This document shows positions 7,808 to 16,725 of a DNA stretch of 64,000 nucleotides, piece after piece (position 1 is the stretch's first letter; the number at the start of each line of letters is the position of its first letter). The position numbers were made by a program, and so were the translations under genes. The DNA is from Bacteroides sp. 43_108 (GTDB taxonomy: Bacteria; Bacteroidota; Bacteroidia; Bacteroidales; Bacteroidaceae), in contig MNQS01000005.1 of NCBI GenBank assembly GCA_001915545.1, forward strand, positions 14,390 through 78,389, read 5' to 3'. The notes beneath the pieces are model-generated. The model had not been told where the DNA came from. It saw nothing but the letters and a program-made list of their open reading frames with translations, and searched no databases.

Positions 7808-10800
7808 CTATTTAAACCCGATACGCGGCTCTGCGGGAAAATCTTTCCACACAAAACCCTGTACATCTTCCAGCAACACACATCGGCTCTCAGGCGTTTT
7901 CTTCGTCCCGGCCCGTTGCCAGCAAATCTCCGCAATGGAGTCGGCTATCAGTTTCATCGTGCGCGCATTGGCGTAACCCAACTCACGGCGGACACATAGT
8001 TTATGAAGATAGGCAGACAGATGAGCGGCAGCCTCGGCAGAAAGTGACAGTCGTTTTCGGGTGAGGCACTGCCCTAAAATCTGGAAAAGTTCCTCCGGAG
8101 TGTAGTCCTCAAAATAATACGTATGATTGAAGTCCGACAGTCCGGTAGACCGCAGACTTTGTGTCAGCCGGTGCGTACGGGAATCGTGCTCGGCAATGAC
8201 CAGAGCATACGTGCCCGGCAAATCGGCCATCAGGGCACTCAGCTTGAAGCGCAATTCTTCCCCATTGAAACGGGAGTCGGGACGGGCAAAGACGGATGCG
8301 TCGCCATCGATGAACAGCAGTCCCTGGCGCGAGCGTATCATGGCCGACTTCAGTATCTCATCGGCCTTATGTTCCGAGGCGTTGTAGAACTCTTCTACCT
8401 TCACTTCCACCAAGTGCCCTTCTTCCAGGATGTGCATCGCTTTCAACAGGTCGCCGATGATTCCGGCCACCGTACTCTTGCCCGTGCCGGTATGGCCGAC
8501 AAAGTTCCATCGCAACGAACAGCAGTCGGCATACGACCGCCCCGTCTGCCGCAGATGGCGGGCCACCTTCACCAAGTTATACACATTCTGCTTGACCTGG
8601 TTCAGCCCCACCATGCCGTCAAGCCGCTTCAATGCGTGTTCAATGGCCGCCTCATCGAACTCCTCGGCCACATCGGCAGCCTCATTGTCCGGTTGCGGGA
8701 TGTCGCACTTGCGGATGGTGAGCAACGTCTGCTTGTCGGCCAGCCGCTCGGGCGAAAGTTTGAGCAAGCGTTCACCCATCCTTGGAATCACGATGTTGGA
8801 AATCAAACGGGTCACAAACCGGGCGTTTCCCCAGTCCGTACCGCCATGCGCCTTCATCTTGCTTTCAATCAGCATACGCAAGGAAGCCAGTGCGGCAGGC
8901 GTAAAATGATAATGCATCCTGTCGGCCACTCCCCGTGCGATTTCCAGCAGTTCGTCTGCCGTATAATCTTCGAAATGGAACACATAGGGAATGCGCGAGG
9001 CAAGTCCCTGGTTCATCCGGAACAAGGCTTTCATTTCTTCGGGATAACCGGCCAGCACGACCAGCATGTCGATGTGGTCACGTGCAAGTACCGTGAGCAG
9101 GGATTCGATGGCCCTGCGCCCGAAATCAGCCGGATTGCTCTCGTCATACAGCGTATAGGCTTCGTCGATAAACAGCACATTTCCTTTGGCACGCTTCAGC
9201 ACTTCGGCGGTTTTCTGCTCGGTCTCTCCCACCCGGCTACCGACCAGGTCTTTCCGTTCCACCCGCACCACATGGCCCACGGACAGAATACCCAATGAAG
9301 CATACACCTCACCAATCAGGTCGGCCACCGTAGTCTTTCCCGTCCCCGGATTTCCCACAAACGCCATATGCAGCGGAGGCAGCTCGGACGGAATGCCCTG
9401 CTCATTTCTCAGCATCTGCATCCGCACCATTTGAAGATGGCGCTCGATGTTCTGCTTCAGCTGCGAAAGGCCTACCATGGACTGCAGTTTCTTCATCGGG
9501 CGGGTATAGTCTTTCACCCGCAAGGAAGGGATGTCTTCCTGCGTAATCGTCATCAGCTGTATCAGAGACGGCTCCTTTATGCTTCTCAGGCGGACTGACA
9601 TGGACTGCAGGACGTCATCGGTCAGCAAACTCTTGATGTAACGCCCGTTGCCAAAGCTTTTATCCCGCAGATGGTAATCCCGCTGCACCTTGTTTCGCAA
9701 AGCCTTTCTAGCTCCCGGCGACAAAAAGTACCGGTTCTGCTCACAATAGGAATCGGCTATCTGCATCAGCTCGTCCACCGTATAATCTTCAAAGACATAA
9801 CGGTTCTGACGGGGAATGCGGGAATCAAAGCCCGGATTCTGGGTAAAGAGCCCGTTCATTTCTTCCGTATATCCGGCCAGCAGCAGGGCCCAGTCCGTAT
9901 CGTTGCCATTTCCCATCTCCGTAAGCAGGGTTTCCAGCACGTTCTTTCCGGGGTCTTTGGGGTCTTCGGGCTTATAAAGCAGATAAGCCTCATCGATGAA
10001 CAGCACTCCTCCTCTGGCTTTTTCGAGCGCGGCCAAGGTCTTTTCCTGCTCGCTGGAATAGTTCTGCCCCAGCAGGGTGCTTCTTTTTTCACAGACCACG
10101 TGACCTTTGCTCAACAGGCCCAGTTCTTTCAGCATCTGGCCGTACAGACGGGCCACTGTGGTTTTCCCCGTTCCCGGACTTCCCATAAAGGCGGCATGCA
10201 AGGAGGGCAGCGGGGTATCGAGTCCCTTATTCTTCCGGTTCAGTGCCAGGCAGACCCTTGCCCGGTAGCGTTCCATCTGTTCTTTCACTCCCTTCAGGCC
10301 GACCATGTGCTGAAGTTCTTCAAACGGGTCGGATTTTTTCAACGAGACTTCCCATTCATACAGCACTCCCTCCACGTCTTTATCTGCCACCGTGAAGGAA
10401 GCGATATGCAGTATGAGATGGTGGAACCTCACTTCTACCAGGTATTTTCCTTTCTTCCAGGTCCAGTCCTCACCGGGTTCCCATACCGTTTGTAGAGAGA
10501 GGCGTATCAGTCCGTCGGGCTCCTCCGGCCGGTCTGCTGCCGCCAGCTTCCGGTGCGACAGAATTCTCCCCGTATCGCTGTAAAGCAACACCTCATAATC
10601 ATCTGCCGGTTTCTTTTCGAGCAGGCAGAAAAAATCCACACAAAATTCAATGCGTTCCAGATGCCGCAGAGCAAACGTTTTCAAGGGCATCCCTTCTTTC
10701 TTTCCACCCTTTCCCGAGGGATATATGCGACAGGTCTTCACCGTTTCCACTTCAAAACTGGAGGCATTAGGTACAGGTTCTTTTACGGGTGCAGCGGGTT

Positions 10801-11443
10801 CATCTTCTTCGTCCGGTTCATCCTCGTCCCAATCTTCTTCTGACACACTTTCCGAGTCTTCCCCTTTTTCTTCCTCTTTCTGTTCTTCCTCGGAGCAGCC
10901 GGCTATAAATTCTTCCAGCAGACGGTCGAATTCCTCGTCATCCGGTTCATCGTCCGTATCGTGTGCAGGAGCAGCCGGTTCGGAGAAAAGGAACTGTTCG
11001 CCTGTTACATTGTGGACTACCGTAGCACCGAGCTCTTCCCACACGGGAAGCATGTCGTCAAAATTAATGATACTGTAATTGCACAGAAGCAACAGCCGGA
11101 TGGAAAAAGGAGGTTCCGGAAAGAAACGGGAATAAAAAGTCTGTGCCCGCCGCAACGCATACAGGGGTGACTCCCGGTGTGAAGATTCAGAAAAATACAA
11201 AGGTGGTTCATTATTATAGGATTCCTCATCGGCCAGCCAGGACTCGACGCGCTTGTCGGGTGGAAGGAAGTCGCCTTTCACCAGCAGCAGTTCACTCTCC
11301 GTCATGTACACCACATCCGTCAGCGGATTGGAAAGCGACAACTTGCGGGCTCCACATTCGGTTTCCAGTGCCTGCAACTTTTCCCTCAGATTCTCTGCAT
11401 GTATATCTTTCAGTACGTCGGCAAACGACAGCGTATTTTCCAT
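7808..11443 (-). CDS. triple AAA+ ATPase (CbbX/SpoVK-like), third domain degenerate
   Basis: The protein has 1,211 residues. The N-terminal ~370 residues include a long acidic low-complexity stretch (about 155-220) and a beta-rich part. Three CbbX-type AAA+ domains follow: GSPGTGKTT with K427, GNPGTGKTT with K703 and GHTGTGKST with K989. Walker B is intact in the first two (VLFIDEAY) but reads LLFIDGDA in the third, so the catalytic glutamate is missing and that domain probably binds without hydrolysing. The C-terminus ends ...PRIGFK. CbbX-like ATPases remodel partner proteins as hexamers. The gene is monocistronic here, divergent from the Cas6-like gene. A single-AAA paralogue at 39009-40895 shares the RIGF ending. 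The client is unknown. Confidence 0.87.
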   Translation of the reverse strand: MENTLSFADVLKDIHAENLREKLQALETECGARKLSLSNPLTDVVYMTESELLLVKGDFLPPDKRVESWLADEESYNNEPPLYFSESSHRESPLYALRRAQTFYSRFFPEPPFSIRLLLLCNYSIINFDDMLPVWEELGATVVHNVTGEQFLFSEPAAPAHDTDDEPDDEEFDRLLEEFIAGCSEEEQKEEEKGEDSESVSEEDWDEDEPDEEDEPAAPVKEPVPNASSFEVETVKTCRIYPSGKGGKKEGMPLKTFALRHLERIEFCVDFFCLLEKKPADDYEVLLYSDTGRILSHRKLAAADRPEEPDGLIRLSLQTVWEPGEDWTWKKGKYLVEVRFHHLILHIASFTVADKDVEGVLYEWEVSLKKSDPFEELQHMVGLKGVKEQMERYRARVCLALNRKNKGLDTPLPSLHAAFMGSPGTGKTTVARLYGQMLKELGLLSKGHVVCEKRSTLLGQNYSSEQEKTLAALEKARGGVLFIDEAYLLYKPEDPKDPGKNVLETLLTEMGNGNDTDWALLLAGYTEEMNGLFTQNPGFDSRIPRQNRYVFEDYTVDELMQIADSYCEQNRYFLSPGARKALRNKVQRDYHLRDKSFGNGRYIKSLLTDDVLQSMSVRLRSIKEPSLIQLMTITQEDIPSLRVKDYTRPMKKLQSMVGLSQLKQNIERHLQMVRMQMLRNEQGIPSELPPLHMAFVGNPGTGKTTVADLIGEVYASLGILSVGHVVRVERKDLVGSRVGETEQKTAEVLKRAKGNVLFIDEAYTLYDESNPADFGRRAIESLLTVLARDHIDMLVVLAGYPEEMKALFRMNQGLASRIPYVFHFEDYTADELLEIARGVADRMHYHFTPAALASLRMLIESKMKAHGGTDWGNARFVTRLISNIVIPRMGERLLKLSPERLADKQTLLTIRKCDIPQPDNEAADVAEEFDEAAIEHALKRLDGMVGLNQVKQNVYNLVKVARHLRQTGRSYADCCSLRWNFVGHTGTGKSTVAGIIGDLLKAMHILEEGHLVEVKVEEFYNASEHKADEILKSAMIRSRQGLLFIDGDASVFARPDSRFNGEELRFKLSALMADLPGTYALVIAEHDSRTHRLTQSLRSTGLSDFNHTYYFEDYTPEELFQILGQCLTRKRLSLSAEAAAHLSAYLHKLCVRRELGYANARTMKLIADSIAEICWQRAGTKKTPESRCVLLEDVQGFVWKDFPAEPRIGFK

Positions 11444-11490
11444 AGTTCTAAATATTACGACTTATGAAACGCAATATAGAAATTTTTTCT

Positions 11491-11498
11491 TACATTTG
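11491..11498 (+). promoter_or_regulatory. Bacteroidetes -7 box for the Cas6-like/PARP-like pair
   Basis: TACATTTG matches the TAnnTTTG consensus exactly and lies 26 bp upstream of the ATG at 11525, in the 81 bp gap between divergent genes. No good -33 TTTG is present at the usual 19 bp spacing. Confidence 0.5.
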
Positions 11499-11524
11499 GC
11501 CATAAGATATACTATTTTAGCACT

Positions 11525-12202
11525 ATGGAAAACAGCATAAAACTATTGATTGTCAAATTCAAGAACCAGCTGACACACGATGAGGTGAAATATTTCCGCG
11601 GGGCCGTGATACGCAGTCTCCCGGAAAAGGATGTATTGTTCCACAATCATGGAGAGGAAGGCTTGCGCTATGCCTATCCGCTCATTCAGTACAAACGCAT
11701 ACAGAACTGTGCCGCCATTGTCTGCCTGAATGAGGGAACAGAGGTCATCGGAGATTTTTTCTCCACCTACCAGCCTCACTTCATGATAGGGAACCATCCG
11801 GTCAACATGAAGATAGACAGACTGAGCCCGGTATTTTCCGCCATTGCGCAGACAGACAAGCAGATGATGACCTACCGGTTGACTCGCTGGCTTCCTCTCA
11901 ACGGGAAAAACTATTCCGTCTATCACCAGCTGGAAGGAATTGCAGAGCGTGTGTTGTTTCTGGAAAAGATACTTGTGGCCAATATCCTGGCTTGTACCAA
12001 AGGACTGCACATTCACCTAGAGAAACAGTTGGTCTGCAAGATACAGCACATCGCAGACAGCTATCCGGTGACGCACAAGGGCATCAGGTTCATGGCATTC
12101 GACCTCACCTTTACGGCCAACATCGCCCTGTCCGACTACATCGGCATCGGAAAGAATGCCAGCATGGATTGTGGAATCCTCGCGCAGGTTCAAGGATTAT
12201 AG
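11525..12202 (+). CDS. orphan Cas6-like RAMP-fold protein
   Basis: This 225-residue protein resembles the stand-alone Cas6-type proteins common in Bacteroidetes. It has an N-terminal ferredoxin-like half with YFRGAVIR and LFHNHGEEGLRYAYPLIQYKRI (39-59), a middle segment ending ILVANILACTKGLHIHL, and a C-terminal glycine-rich loop IGIGKNASMDCGI (206-218) in the RAMP position. Cas6 enzymes cut CRISPR precursor RNA; H40 and H42 are possible catalytic histidines but I cannot assign them. No CRISPR array or other cas gene is visible in this window, so a non-CRISPR RNA-binding role is possible. The next gene starts 18 bp downstream on the same strand, suggesting co-transcription. Confidence 0.72.
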   Translation: MENSIKLLIVKFKNQLTHDEVKYFRGAVIRSLPEKDVLFHNHGEEGLRYAYPLIQYKRIQNCAAIVCLNEGTEVIGDFFSTYQPHFMIGNHPVNMKIDRLSPVFSAIAQTDKQMMTYRLTRWLPLNGKNYSVYHQLEGIAERVLFLEKILVANILACTKGLHIHLEKQLVCKIQHIADSYPVTHKGIRFMAFDLTFTANIALSDYIGIGKNASMDCGILAQVQGL

Positions 12203-12220
12203 ACCGCAAAAACGGAGGTA

Positions 12221-13588
12221 ATGAAACGCTTCATATACATATTTATCACGCTGCTTGGAATGATTTCTTATGCCGGAGCACAAGAAACTCTTCCCTGCAG
12301 GGGGACTGCGACCACCGTATTGAATGTGCGTTCCGGTCCCGGCACCAGTTATGCGCGCGTCGGACAGCTCAGTCGCGGACAGGAGGTCAATGTCATCAAG
12401 AAATCAAGCAACAACTGGGTACAGATTGAGTTCGGTTCACAAAGGGGATATGCCTACTCCAAATACCTGAAATTCTCTCCATTACCCCAAAAGGCAAACT
12501 CTCCGCCAGCCAAATCGTCTTCCGGTTCCTCTTCATGGAGTTTCTGGTCGGTAGTATGGAACATCATTACCTGGGGACTGGGTATTTATTTGGGACTGGT
12601 GGTACTGTACTGGCTGCTAAAAATACTTATTATCTCCTATTTCATCGTATCGGCCTGCCTTACCTTTACGTTCAGGCTGTTAAGCCTTCCTTTCTTCTGG
12701 CTGAATGCCCTGCAGCGATACCTGGCAAAGCCCTGGTTTATCTTCTTCAAGAAAAACCGTTTCAGCAACGCCACCAATGAGAACCTGCGTTTCGTGTTCT
12801 ATTTCCTGCAATTTCCGTTCTATGTCCTGCTGTTCCCACTGAGAATTGTCAATGCCGTCTTTTTCAATCTCCTGGTGCATTGTTCCTTCGAAATGTTCAA
12901 CTATGTGATGGAAGTGTTTTTACCCTCAGAGGACAAGGAAGGCCACGACGATTTTATCCGATGGATTTTGTTCTTGCCTTACAGAATCACCAAATACGTA
13001 GTATGGCATGGCTCGCTGACAATCATTGAAAGTGTGATATGGACGGTAATAGAAGTTTTTTTACCCACTCTGACCCTCTTTCACGGCACCTCCAACGAAG
13101 CAGCCGAAGCCATTGTGGCATGTCCTAACCGGGGAAGCTACCGGGGACGGGATGTGGGTATCTGGCGCGTAGGTGGCGGCAATTATGCAGGAAACGGCAT
13201 TTATTTTGCACCGGCACGCAGTACGGCCCGACATTATTCCGCAGGAGCCATCATCGTCTGTCGCGTAACACTGGGAAGTACGCTCGACCTTGGCATGGCG
13301 CCTTATCATGTGTATTATCAATGCGGGAAACCCAACGCACTGGAAGCCACCCGCTGGGGACTGGAGAATAATTATGTGACGGGAGAATGGTGGCGTCCCG
13401 ATGAAGGATGGTGGGAATACTGCATGTACGACTGGCAGAACCGCTACAACTACAGCTGGCGCATACGTCCACTTTATGTAATCGACCTTGATAGCGGCTA
13501 CATACAGCGCATCCCCGGTGGCATGTGTCACTGGCTTTTCCGGAAAATGGTCATCATGGACCTGCTAAATTCCATGCTCGGCGATTAA
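12221..13588 (+). CDS. exported/membrane protein with SH3b domain and PARP-like ADP-ribosyltransferase domain
   Basis: The protein has 455 residues. A signal peptide (MKRFIYIFITLLGMISYAGA, 1-20) is followed by a bacterial SH3 domain (about 28-86, with LNVRSGPGTSYARVGQL and NNWVQIEF). Several hydrophobic segments cover about 108-280, and the C-terminal catalytic-type domain begins at LFHGTS. H288, Y328 (GNGIYFAPARSTARHYS) and E399 (WWEYCMYDW) make an H-Y-E set as in PARP-type transferases, and IRPLYVIDL is the expected last strand. PARP domains move ADP-ribose from NAD+ to a target. The side of the membrane on which the catalytic part lies is not resolved. Pairing with a Cas6-like gene is unusual. 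The target is unknown. Confidence 0.78.
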   Translation: MKRFIYIFITLLGMISYAGAQETLPCRGTATTVLNVRSGPGTSYARVGQLSRGQEVNVIKKSSNNWVQIEFGSQRGYAYSKYLKFSPLPQKANSPPAKSSSGSSSWSFWSVVWNIITWGLGIYLGLVVLYWLLKILIISYFIVSACLTFTFRLLSLPFFWLNALQRYLAKPWFIFFKKNRFSNATNENLRFVFYFLQFPFYVLLFPLRIVNAVFFNLLVHCSFEMFNYVMEVFLPSEDKEGHDDFIRWILFLPYRITKYVVWHGSLTIIESVIWTVIEVFLPTLTLFHGTSNEAAEAIVACPNRGSYRGRDVGIWRVGGGNYAGNGIYFAPARSTARHYSAGAIIVCRVTLGSTLDLGMAPYHVYYQCGKPNALEATRWGLENNYVTGEWWRPDEGWWEYCMYDWQNRYNYSWRIRPLYVIDLDSGYIQRIPGGMCHWLFRKMVIMDLLNSMLGD

Positions 13589-13630
13589 AAAAATGCGGGG
13601 AACGGCTTGTCTACCATTCCCCGCTTTTTC
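13587..13630. terminator. bidirectional terminator between convergent genes
   Basis: A perfect 8 bp stem (GCGGGGAA at 13595-13602 with TTCCCCGC at 13617-13624) is flanked by an A-run on the left and a T-run on the right. It can therefore stop transcription from both the PARP-like gene and the alcohol dehydrogenase gene. Confidence 0.85.
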
Positions 13631-13637
13631 ATATTGT

Positions 13638-14807
13638 TTACAACGCAGCCTTCAGAATAGAAAGGATGTCCTGTTCGTTCAGCGGAGCAAACGTGCCCGG
13701 TGCGTCCAGTCCCTCATTCACGGCAATGTGGTGTGCCATTTCTTCCAGACGGGAATCGTCGATGCCTACCTCACGCAAAGTCATCGGCATGCCCAAGCTC
13801 TTGAAGAACTGTGCGGTACGTGCGATGGTCTGCTCGGCAATTTCCGACGGAGCCTGATCGGCAGCCAGTCCGAACACGTTCACACCAAATTTCACGATGC
13901 GTTCCTGTGTGCGCTCGTTGAGCACGTGGCGCATCCAGTGCGGTGCGATGATGGCCAGACCTTCTCCATGTGTAATGTCATAATATCCCGACAGGGCATG
14001 TTCGATGCCGTGCATAGGCCAGGGAGAACCGCCGGTACCGAGGGCCAGCAGGCCGTTGCAGCCAAAGGTGCAGGCATACATGATTTCGGCACGTGCTTCG
14101 TAATCGTCCGGTTTCTCCAGTGCTATCGGAGCATATTTCATCAGGGTCTTTACCAGTGTTTCACAGAAACCGTCGGCCACGGAATTGGAGGCATGAGTGA
14201 AATACTGTTCCATCACATGGTTGATGGCATCGGCCACTCCTGCCGCCGTGTGCTTGGCATTGACCGTGAAGGTATAGGTCGGGTCAAGGAAAGAGCAGGC
14301 CGGGAACAGATGCGGGTCGATATAGGCCACCTTGTCGTTGGTCTCCGTGCGGGAGATGACTCCTCCGGCATCGTACTCACTACCCGTAGCGGCCAGAGTA
14401 AGAATGTCCACAATCGGCAGTGCAGCCAACGTAGGAGCCTTGCCGATAATCAGGTCCCAGGTCTCGCCATCGTATTTGGCACCTCCGGCAATGGCTTTCG
14501 AACAGTCGAGTACCGAACCGCCACCCACAGAAAGAATCACGTCAATCTGCTGTTCCTTGCAGATGCGTACACCTTCCACAACACTGGTAGAGTATTTCGG
14601 GTTTGGTTCGATGCCACCCAGTTCAAAGATTTCAAAGTCTTTCAACAGTTCTTTCACGCGGTCGTACAAGCCGATACGCTTGATGCTTCCGCCACCGTAT
14701 GTCAACAGGATGCGACGTCCGAACGGGCGCATCACCTCTGGCAGTCCAGCCACTACATCCCGGCCAAAAATCAGACGGGTCGGGGTTTGATAGTCAAAGT
14801 TCTTCAT
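13638..14807 (-). CDS. iron-containing alcohol dehydrogenase (YqhD/BdhA type)
   Basis: The protein has 389 residues, the usual family length. It opens MKNFDYQTPTRLIFG and has the cofactor loop VILSVGGGSVLDCSKAIA. The metal-ligand region includes DAINHVMEQYF and PMHGIEHALSGYYDITHGEGLAI, which carry the histidines that bind iron. Enzymes of this group reduce aldehydes such as butanal, methylglyoxal or other short-chain aldehydes with NAD(P)H in the cytoplasm. The gene lies 169 bp downstream of a TetR regulator read in the same direction, which may control it. Its own -7 box is present at 14845-14852. The exact substrate is unknown. Confidence 0.93.
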   Translation of the reverse strand: MKNFDYQTPTRLIFGRDVVAGLPEVMRPFGRRILLTYGGGSIKRIGLYDRVKELLKDFEIFELGGIEPNPKYSTSVVEGVRICKEQQIDVILSVGGGSVLDCSKAIAGGAKYDGETWDLIIGKAPTLAALPIVDILTLAATGSEYDAGGVISRTETNDKVAYIDPHLFPACSFLDPTYTFTVNAKHTAAGVADAINHVMEQYFTHASNSVADGFCETLVKTLMKYAPIALEKPDDYEARAEIMYACTFGCNGLLALGTGGSPWPMHGIEHALSGYYDITHGEGLAIIAPHWMRHVLNERTQERIVKFGVNVFGLAADQAPSEIAEQTIARTAQFFKSLGMPMTLREVGIDDSRLEEMAHHIAVNEGLDAPGTFAPLNEQDILSILKAAL

Positions 14808-14844
14808 TGTTTGTTCCTTTTTGTCATTTTAATTATGGATGTGG

Positions 14845-14852
14845 CAAAATTA
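14845..14852 (-). promoter_or_regulatory. -7 box for the iron-dependent alcohol dehydrogenase gene
   Basis: On the minus strand this reads TAATTTTG, an exact TAnnTTTG match, 37 bp upstream of the ATG at 14807. An ATTG sequence lies 18 bp further upstream as a weak -33 element. Confidence 0.5.
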
Positions 14853-14976
14853 CGCAAAAGAAACCATAGACAATGATACAAATTACCGATGTTTCTACCC
14901 CAATGCTCGATTTATCTTTTTTTCATAAGTCCCATCATTGTATGTTTACATCAGGTCAGGGTTGTCGGACATATTC

Positions 14977-15618
14977 TCACCCTGCCGGCTGCAATTCGCC
15001 CGATGCGGCCATGCGGTGTAGCTCTGTTCTTCCTTCGGCGGTACAAACGCCCGCCAGATAGGTCAACACGGCATTGCTATACGTAAGGGCACGCTTCGGT
15101 TCCTCATAAGGGGCAAAAAGTGCATAAAGCAAGGTGTTTTCAAAAAACATGAAAGCCAGCTCAAAATTGCTTTCCAGCTGTATCAGCTTTTTCTGCTGAG
15201 CTTCACGAAACAGGCTGGCACACTTTTCATGCAGAGGTTCACGGTATTCCCGACTGAAAAGTGCCAGGGCTTCCGGGTATTTCACAATCTCCCGGCAAAA
15301 ATCGGCCGACAAGATTCCCGAAAGGGCATACGTCTGATAGTTCAGATAGACAATGGCCTCCAGACAGTTCAGCGTGCGGCATTTCTCTTCTATCTGCTTT
15401 CTGCTTTTTTCTATCTGAAAAGACACACAGGCTTCCAGCAGTTCACTCTTGCTCAAGAATACCTGATAAAGCGTCCGTTTGGAAATGTGCAGCGCTTCGG
15501 ATATGCTGTTCATGGAAGTGGCCTTTATTCCGTTCTTATGGAAACAGCCTGAGGCTGTCCGGATAATCTTTCTTCTCAACACTCGTGGGTCCATAATTTC
15601 TTGTTTTCGTTTGGACAA
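14977..15618 (-). CDS. TetR/AcrR-family transcriptional regulator
   Basis: The protein has 213 residues. The N-terminal helix-turn-helix (about 14-62) reads RRKIIRTASGCFHKNGIKATSMNSISEALHISKRTLYQVFLSKSELLEA, a canonical TetR reader. The remainder is helical and would bind an unknown ligand. It precedes the alcohol dehydrogenase gene on the same strand and is divergent from an AraC regulator, so it may act on either. No operator palindrome stood out in the 189 bp divergent gap. Confidence 0.88.
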   Translation of the reverse strand: MSKRKQEIMDPRVLRRKIIRTASGCFHKNGIKATSMNSISEALHISKRTLYQVFLSKSELLEACVSFQIEKSRKQIEEKCRTLNCLEAIVYLNYQTYALSGILSADFCREIVKYPEALALFSREYREPLHEKCASLFREAQQKKLIQLESNFELAFMFFENTLLYALFAPYEEPKRALTYSNAVLTYLAGVCTAEGRTELHRMAASGELQPAG

Positions 15619-15779
15619 ATATCACGGGATTTTGCAGAAACTCGTTTGTTCCATACCGTTTTTCTTTTGTCACCTTCACGGCCCGGACAAGCGTTTAAAT
15701 TTTTTTTGAATACGCCTTCCGGTTTGTTCACATTCCTTGAATCTGCCACACGGCTGTAGGTATTCCCGAGAATAAGTAT

Positions 15780-15787
15780 TACATTTG
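15780..15787 (+). promoter_or_regulatory. -7 box for the AraC-family regulator gene
   Basis: TACATTTG is an exact match to TAnnTTTG, 20 bp before the ATG at 15808. The -33 position does not match, which would fit an activator-dependent or weak promoter. Confidence 0.45.
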
Positions 15788-15807
15788 CCTGAAAATAAAA
15801 TTGACAG

Positions 15808-16716
15808 ATGATGAAAGAAGAAGTGATAGAACTGGACACAGTGGATAAATACAACAAATTCTTCAAAGTGGAGACGTATCATCCCATGGTTACCGTGGTA
15901 GACCTTTCAAAAATTACTCAGCCTGCACAGCCATTTACCATAAATTATGGTATCTATGCCTTGTTTCTGAAAGATACGCTCTGCGGAGACATTACCTACG
16001 GCCGGCAGCCTTACGACTACCAGGAAGGAACCATTGTCTGTTTTGCACCGGGACAGGTGGCTTCCATCCACGCGCAAGAAGGAACGCGTCCCACCGGATA
16101 CGGACTGCTCTTCCACCCGGATTTTATTCGCGGTACCCAACTGGGACATGACATCCGGAATTATTCTTTCTTCTCTTACGAGGCCCGCGAAGCCTTGCAC
16201 CTCTCAGAAGAAGAACGGCACACGGTGATAGACTGCCTGCATAAAATCGATACGGAGCTGAGACGTCCTGCCGACAAGCACAGCCGGCGACTGATTACGG
16301 CCAACATCGGACTGCTGCTGGATTACTGCATGCGTTTCTATGAGCGACAGTTCACCACACGCGAAGCCTCCAACAAGGACATCATCGTACGCTTTGAGCA
16401 GCTGTTGGATGAGTATTTCGACGGACAGACACCTCAGGAAGAAGGATTGCCTACGGTGAAATATTTTGCCGAACGGGTATTCCTCTCGCCCAACTATTTC
16501 GGTGACATGATCAGTAAACAGACGGGTAAGACGGCTTCCGAATACATCCAGTCAAAGGTAGTGGAAAGAGCCAAGGATATGCTACTTTCTACCACCAAGC
16601 CCATGAGTGAGATTGCCTACAGCCTGGGCTTCCAGTATCCGCAGCACATGAGCCGCATGTTCAAGCGGGTGGTAGGTCACAGCCCCAATGAATACAGAAT
16701 GCTGCAAAGGGGCTGA
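15808..16716 (+). CDS. AraC-family transcriptional regulator
   Basis: The protein has 302 residues. The N-terminal ~170 residues form a cupin-like sensing domain (TYGRQPYDYQEGTIVCFAPGQ). The C-terminal ~95 residues carry two helix-turn-helix units: YFAERVFLSPNYFGDMISKQTGKTASEYI and PMSEIAYSLGFQYPQHMSRMFKRVVGHSPNEYR. It is divergent from the TetR gene and converges on the hybrid two-component regulator gene with 9 bp between stops. Such regulators in Bacteroides often sit beside short-chain oxidoreductases; the target here is not evident. An alternative ATG lies one codon downstream. Confidence 0.9.
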   Translation: MMKEEVIELDTVDKYNKFFKVETYHPMVTVVDLSKITQPAQPFTINYGIYALFLKDTLCGDITYGRQPYDYQEGTIVCFAPGQVASIHAQEGTRPTGYGLLFHPDFIRGTQLGHDIRNYSFFSYEAREALHLSEEERHTVIDCLHKIDTELRRPADKHSRRLITANIGLLLDYCMRFYERQFTTREASNKDIIVRFEQLLDEYFDGQTPQEEGLPTVKYFAERVFLSPNYFGDMISKQTGKTASEYIQSKVVERAKDMLLSTTKPMSEIAYSLGFQYPQHMSRMFKRVVGHSPNEYRMLQRG

Positions 16717-16725
16717 ACCGTCTTT

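Noticed and set aside
8123..9298. Plus-strand open frame of 391 codons inside the triple-AAA gene
   Set aside because: It lies antisense to a clearly coding AAA+ frame and its translation has no domain motif; high-GC codon patterns create such shadows.
11525..12202. A CRISPR-Cas locus inferred from the Cas6-like gene
   Set aside because: No repeat array, cas1, cas2 or effector gene is visible in the 64 kb, so only an orphan Cas6-like protein is called.
13593..14876. Plus-strand frame of 427 codons opposite the alcohol dehydrogenase
   Set aside because: The minus-strand frame encodes a full iron-dependent dehydrogenase with all motifs; the plus frame is its antisense shadow.
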